Shown here piece after piece: positions 63,995 to 64,000 of a stretch of DNA of 64,000 nt. The notes beneath the pieces are model-generated. The model searched no databases and was not told the origin of the DNA. It worked only from the letters and a program-made list of their open reading frames with translations. How positions within the stretch are numbered: the stretch's first letter is position 1; each line of letters opens with the position of its first letter. The DNA lies in assembly GCA_028290305.1 (NCBI GenBank), contig JAQGKC010000060.1, forward strand, positions 4,058 to 68,057. The letters run 5' to 3'. The translations under genes were made by a program, and so were the position numbers. This stretch comes from Bradyrhizobium sp. (GTDB lineage: Bacteria; Pseudomonadota; Alphaproteobacteria; Rhizobiales; Xanthobacteraceae).

Positions 63995-64000
63995 TGGCTC
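63994..64000 (+). CDS. Start of the next gene, probably an RND permease (cut by window end)
   Basis: ATGGCTC begins within the stop codon of the adaptor gene (TGATG overlap). Only two codons are visible, so the product is inferred from operon habit alone. Confidence 0.35.

Overview
The window looks like chromosomal DNA of a Bradyrhizobium-type alphaproteobacterium (Bradyrhizobiaceae). The reasons are high GC content, a stand-alone amino acid:[carrier protein] ligase of the kind described from Bradyrhizobium, paired EcfG-type stress promoters next to trehalose genes, a form II CO-dehydrogenase-like operon, and many dispersed palindromic repeats between genes. About 53 protein genes and one tRNA-Ser(GGA) were placed. 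No phage, CRISPR array or intact insertion sequence was seen.

Layout. 1-5.2 kb: the start of urtA (urea-binding protein) divergent from a large fused receptor (NCS1-like permease, cysteine cluster, histidine kinase, receiver) and its LuxR-type response regulator. 5.3-6.0 kb: an exported S1 protease. 6.2-12.6 kb: a MoxR ATPase/VWA pair converging on a three-subunit periplasmic molybdenum hydroxylase (Mo subunit, 2Fe-2S subunit, tri-heme cytochrome). 12.8-14.9 kb: a class III CoA transferase overlapping a CitE-like lyase. 15-18.7 kb: an acyl carrier protein divergent from an acyl-CoA dehydrogenase-like enzyme, a SerRS-like amino acid:[carrier protein] ligase and a GNAT-like protein. This is probably a carrier-protein-bound amino acid pathway of unknown product. 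18.7-24.2 kb: an aminotransferase, an HSL-type esterase, metY with a metA-like gene, and a polysaccharide deacetylase. 24.2-33.6 kb: a SulP-STAS-cNMP fusion, recQ, a MATE pump, a Cache-PAS-GGDEF-EAL protein and a tiny coiled-coil protein.

33.7-41.5 kb: a trypsin-like protease, a CPBP protease flanked by 56-bp direct repeats next to tRNA-Ser, and the stress-linked block MFS-otsB-otsA. That block is divergent from a basic DUF3175 protein, with two EcfG-like promoters between them. 41.7-49.2 kb: a chemoreceptor, coxSLM (form II) and an alpha-methylacyl-CoA racemase. 49.4-60.1 kb: aromatic (tyrosine/homogentisate) catabolism, with hppD plus a divergent Lrp regulator, fahA, hmgA, an atypical metallo-beta-lactamase protein, a DUF2783 protein, a FAD monooxygenase and a divergent MarR regulator with a clear palindromic operator. 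A hydroxyisobutyrate-dehydrogenase-like enzyme and an AHL-lactonase-like enzyme follow. 60.5-64 kb: a caspase-fold protein that has lost both catalytic residues, an OmpA-like protein, and the adaptor of an RND-type efflux system cut by the window edge.

The most notable items are the aminoacyl-carrier-protein cluster, the transporter-like urea-locus kinase, the pseudocaspase-TPR protein, the divergent EcfG promoters, the metal-site-degenerate MBL protein inside the homogentisate operon, and a repeat element that encodes the N-terminus of the MarR regulator. Start codons were moved from the longest frame whenever a ribosome-binding site or family length argued for it; those choices are inferences.
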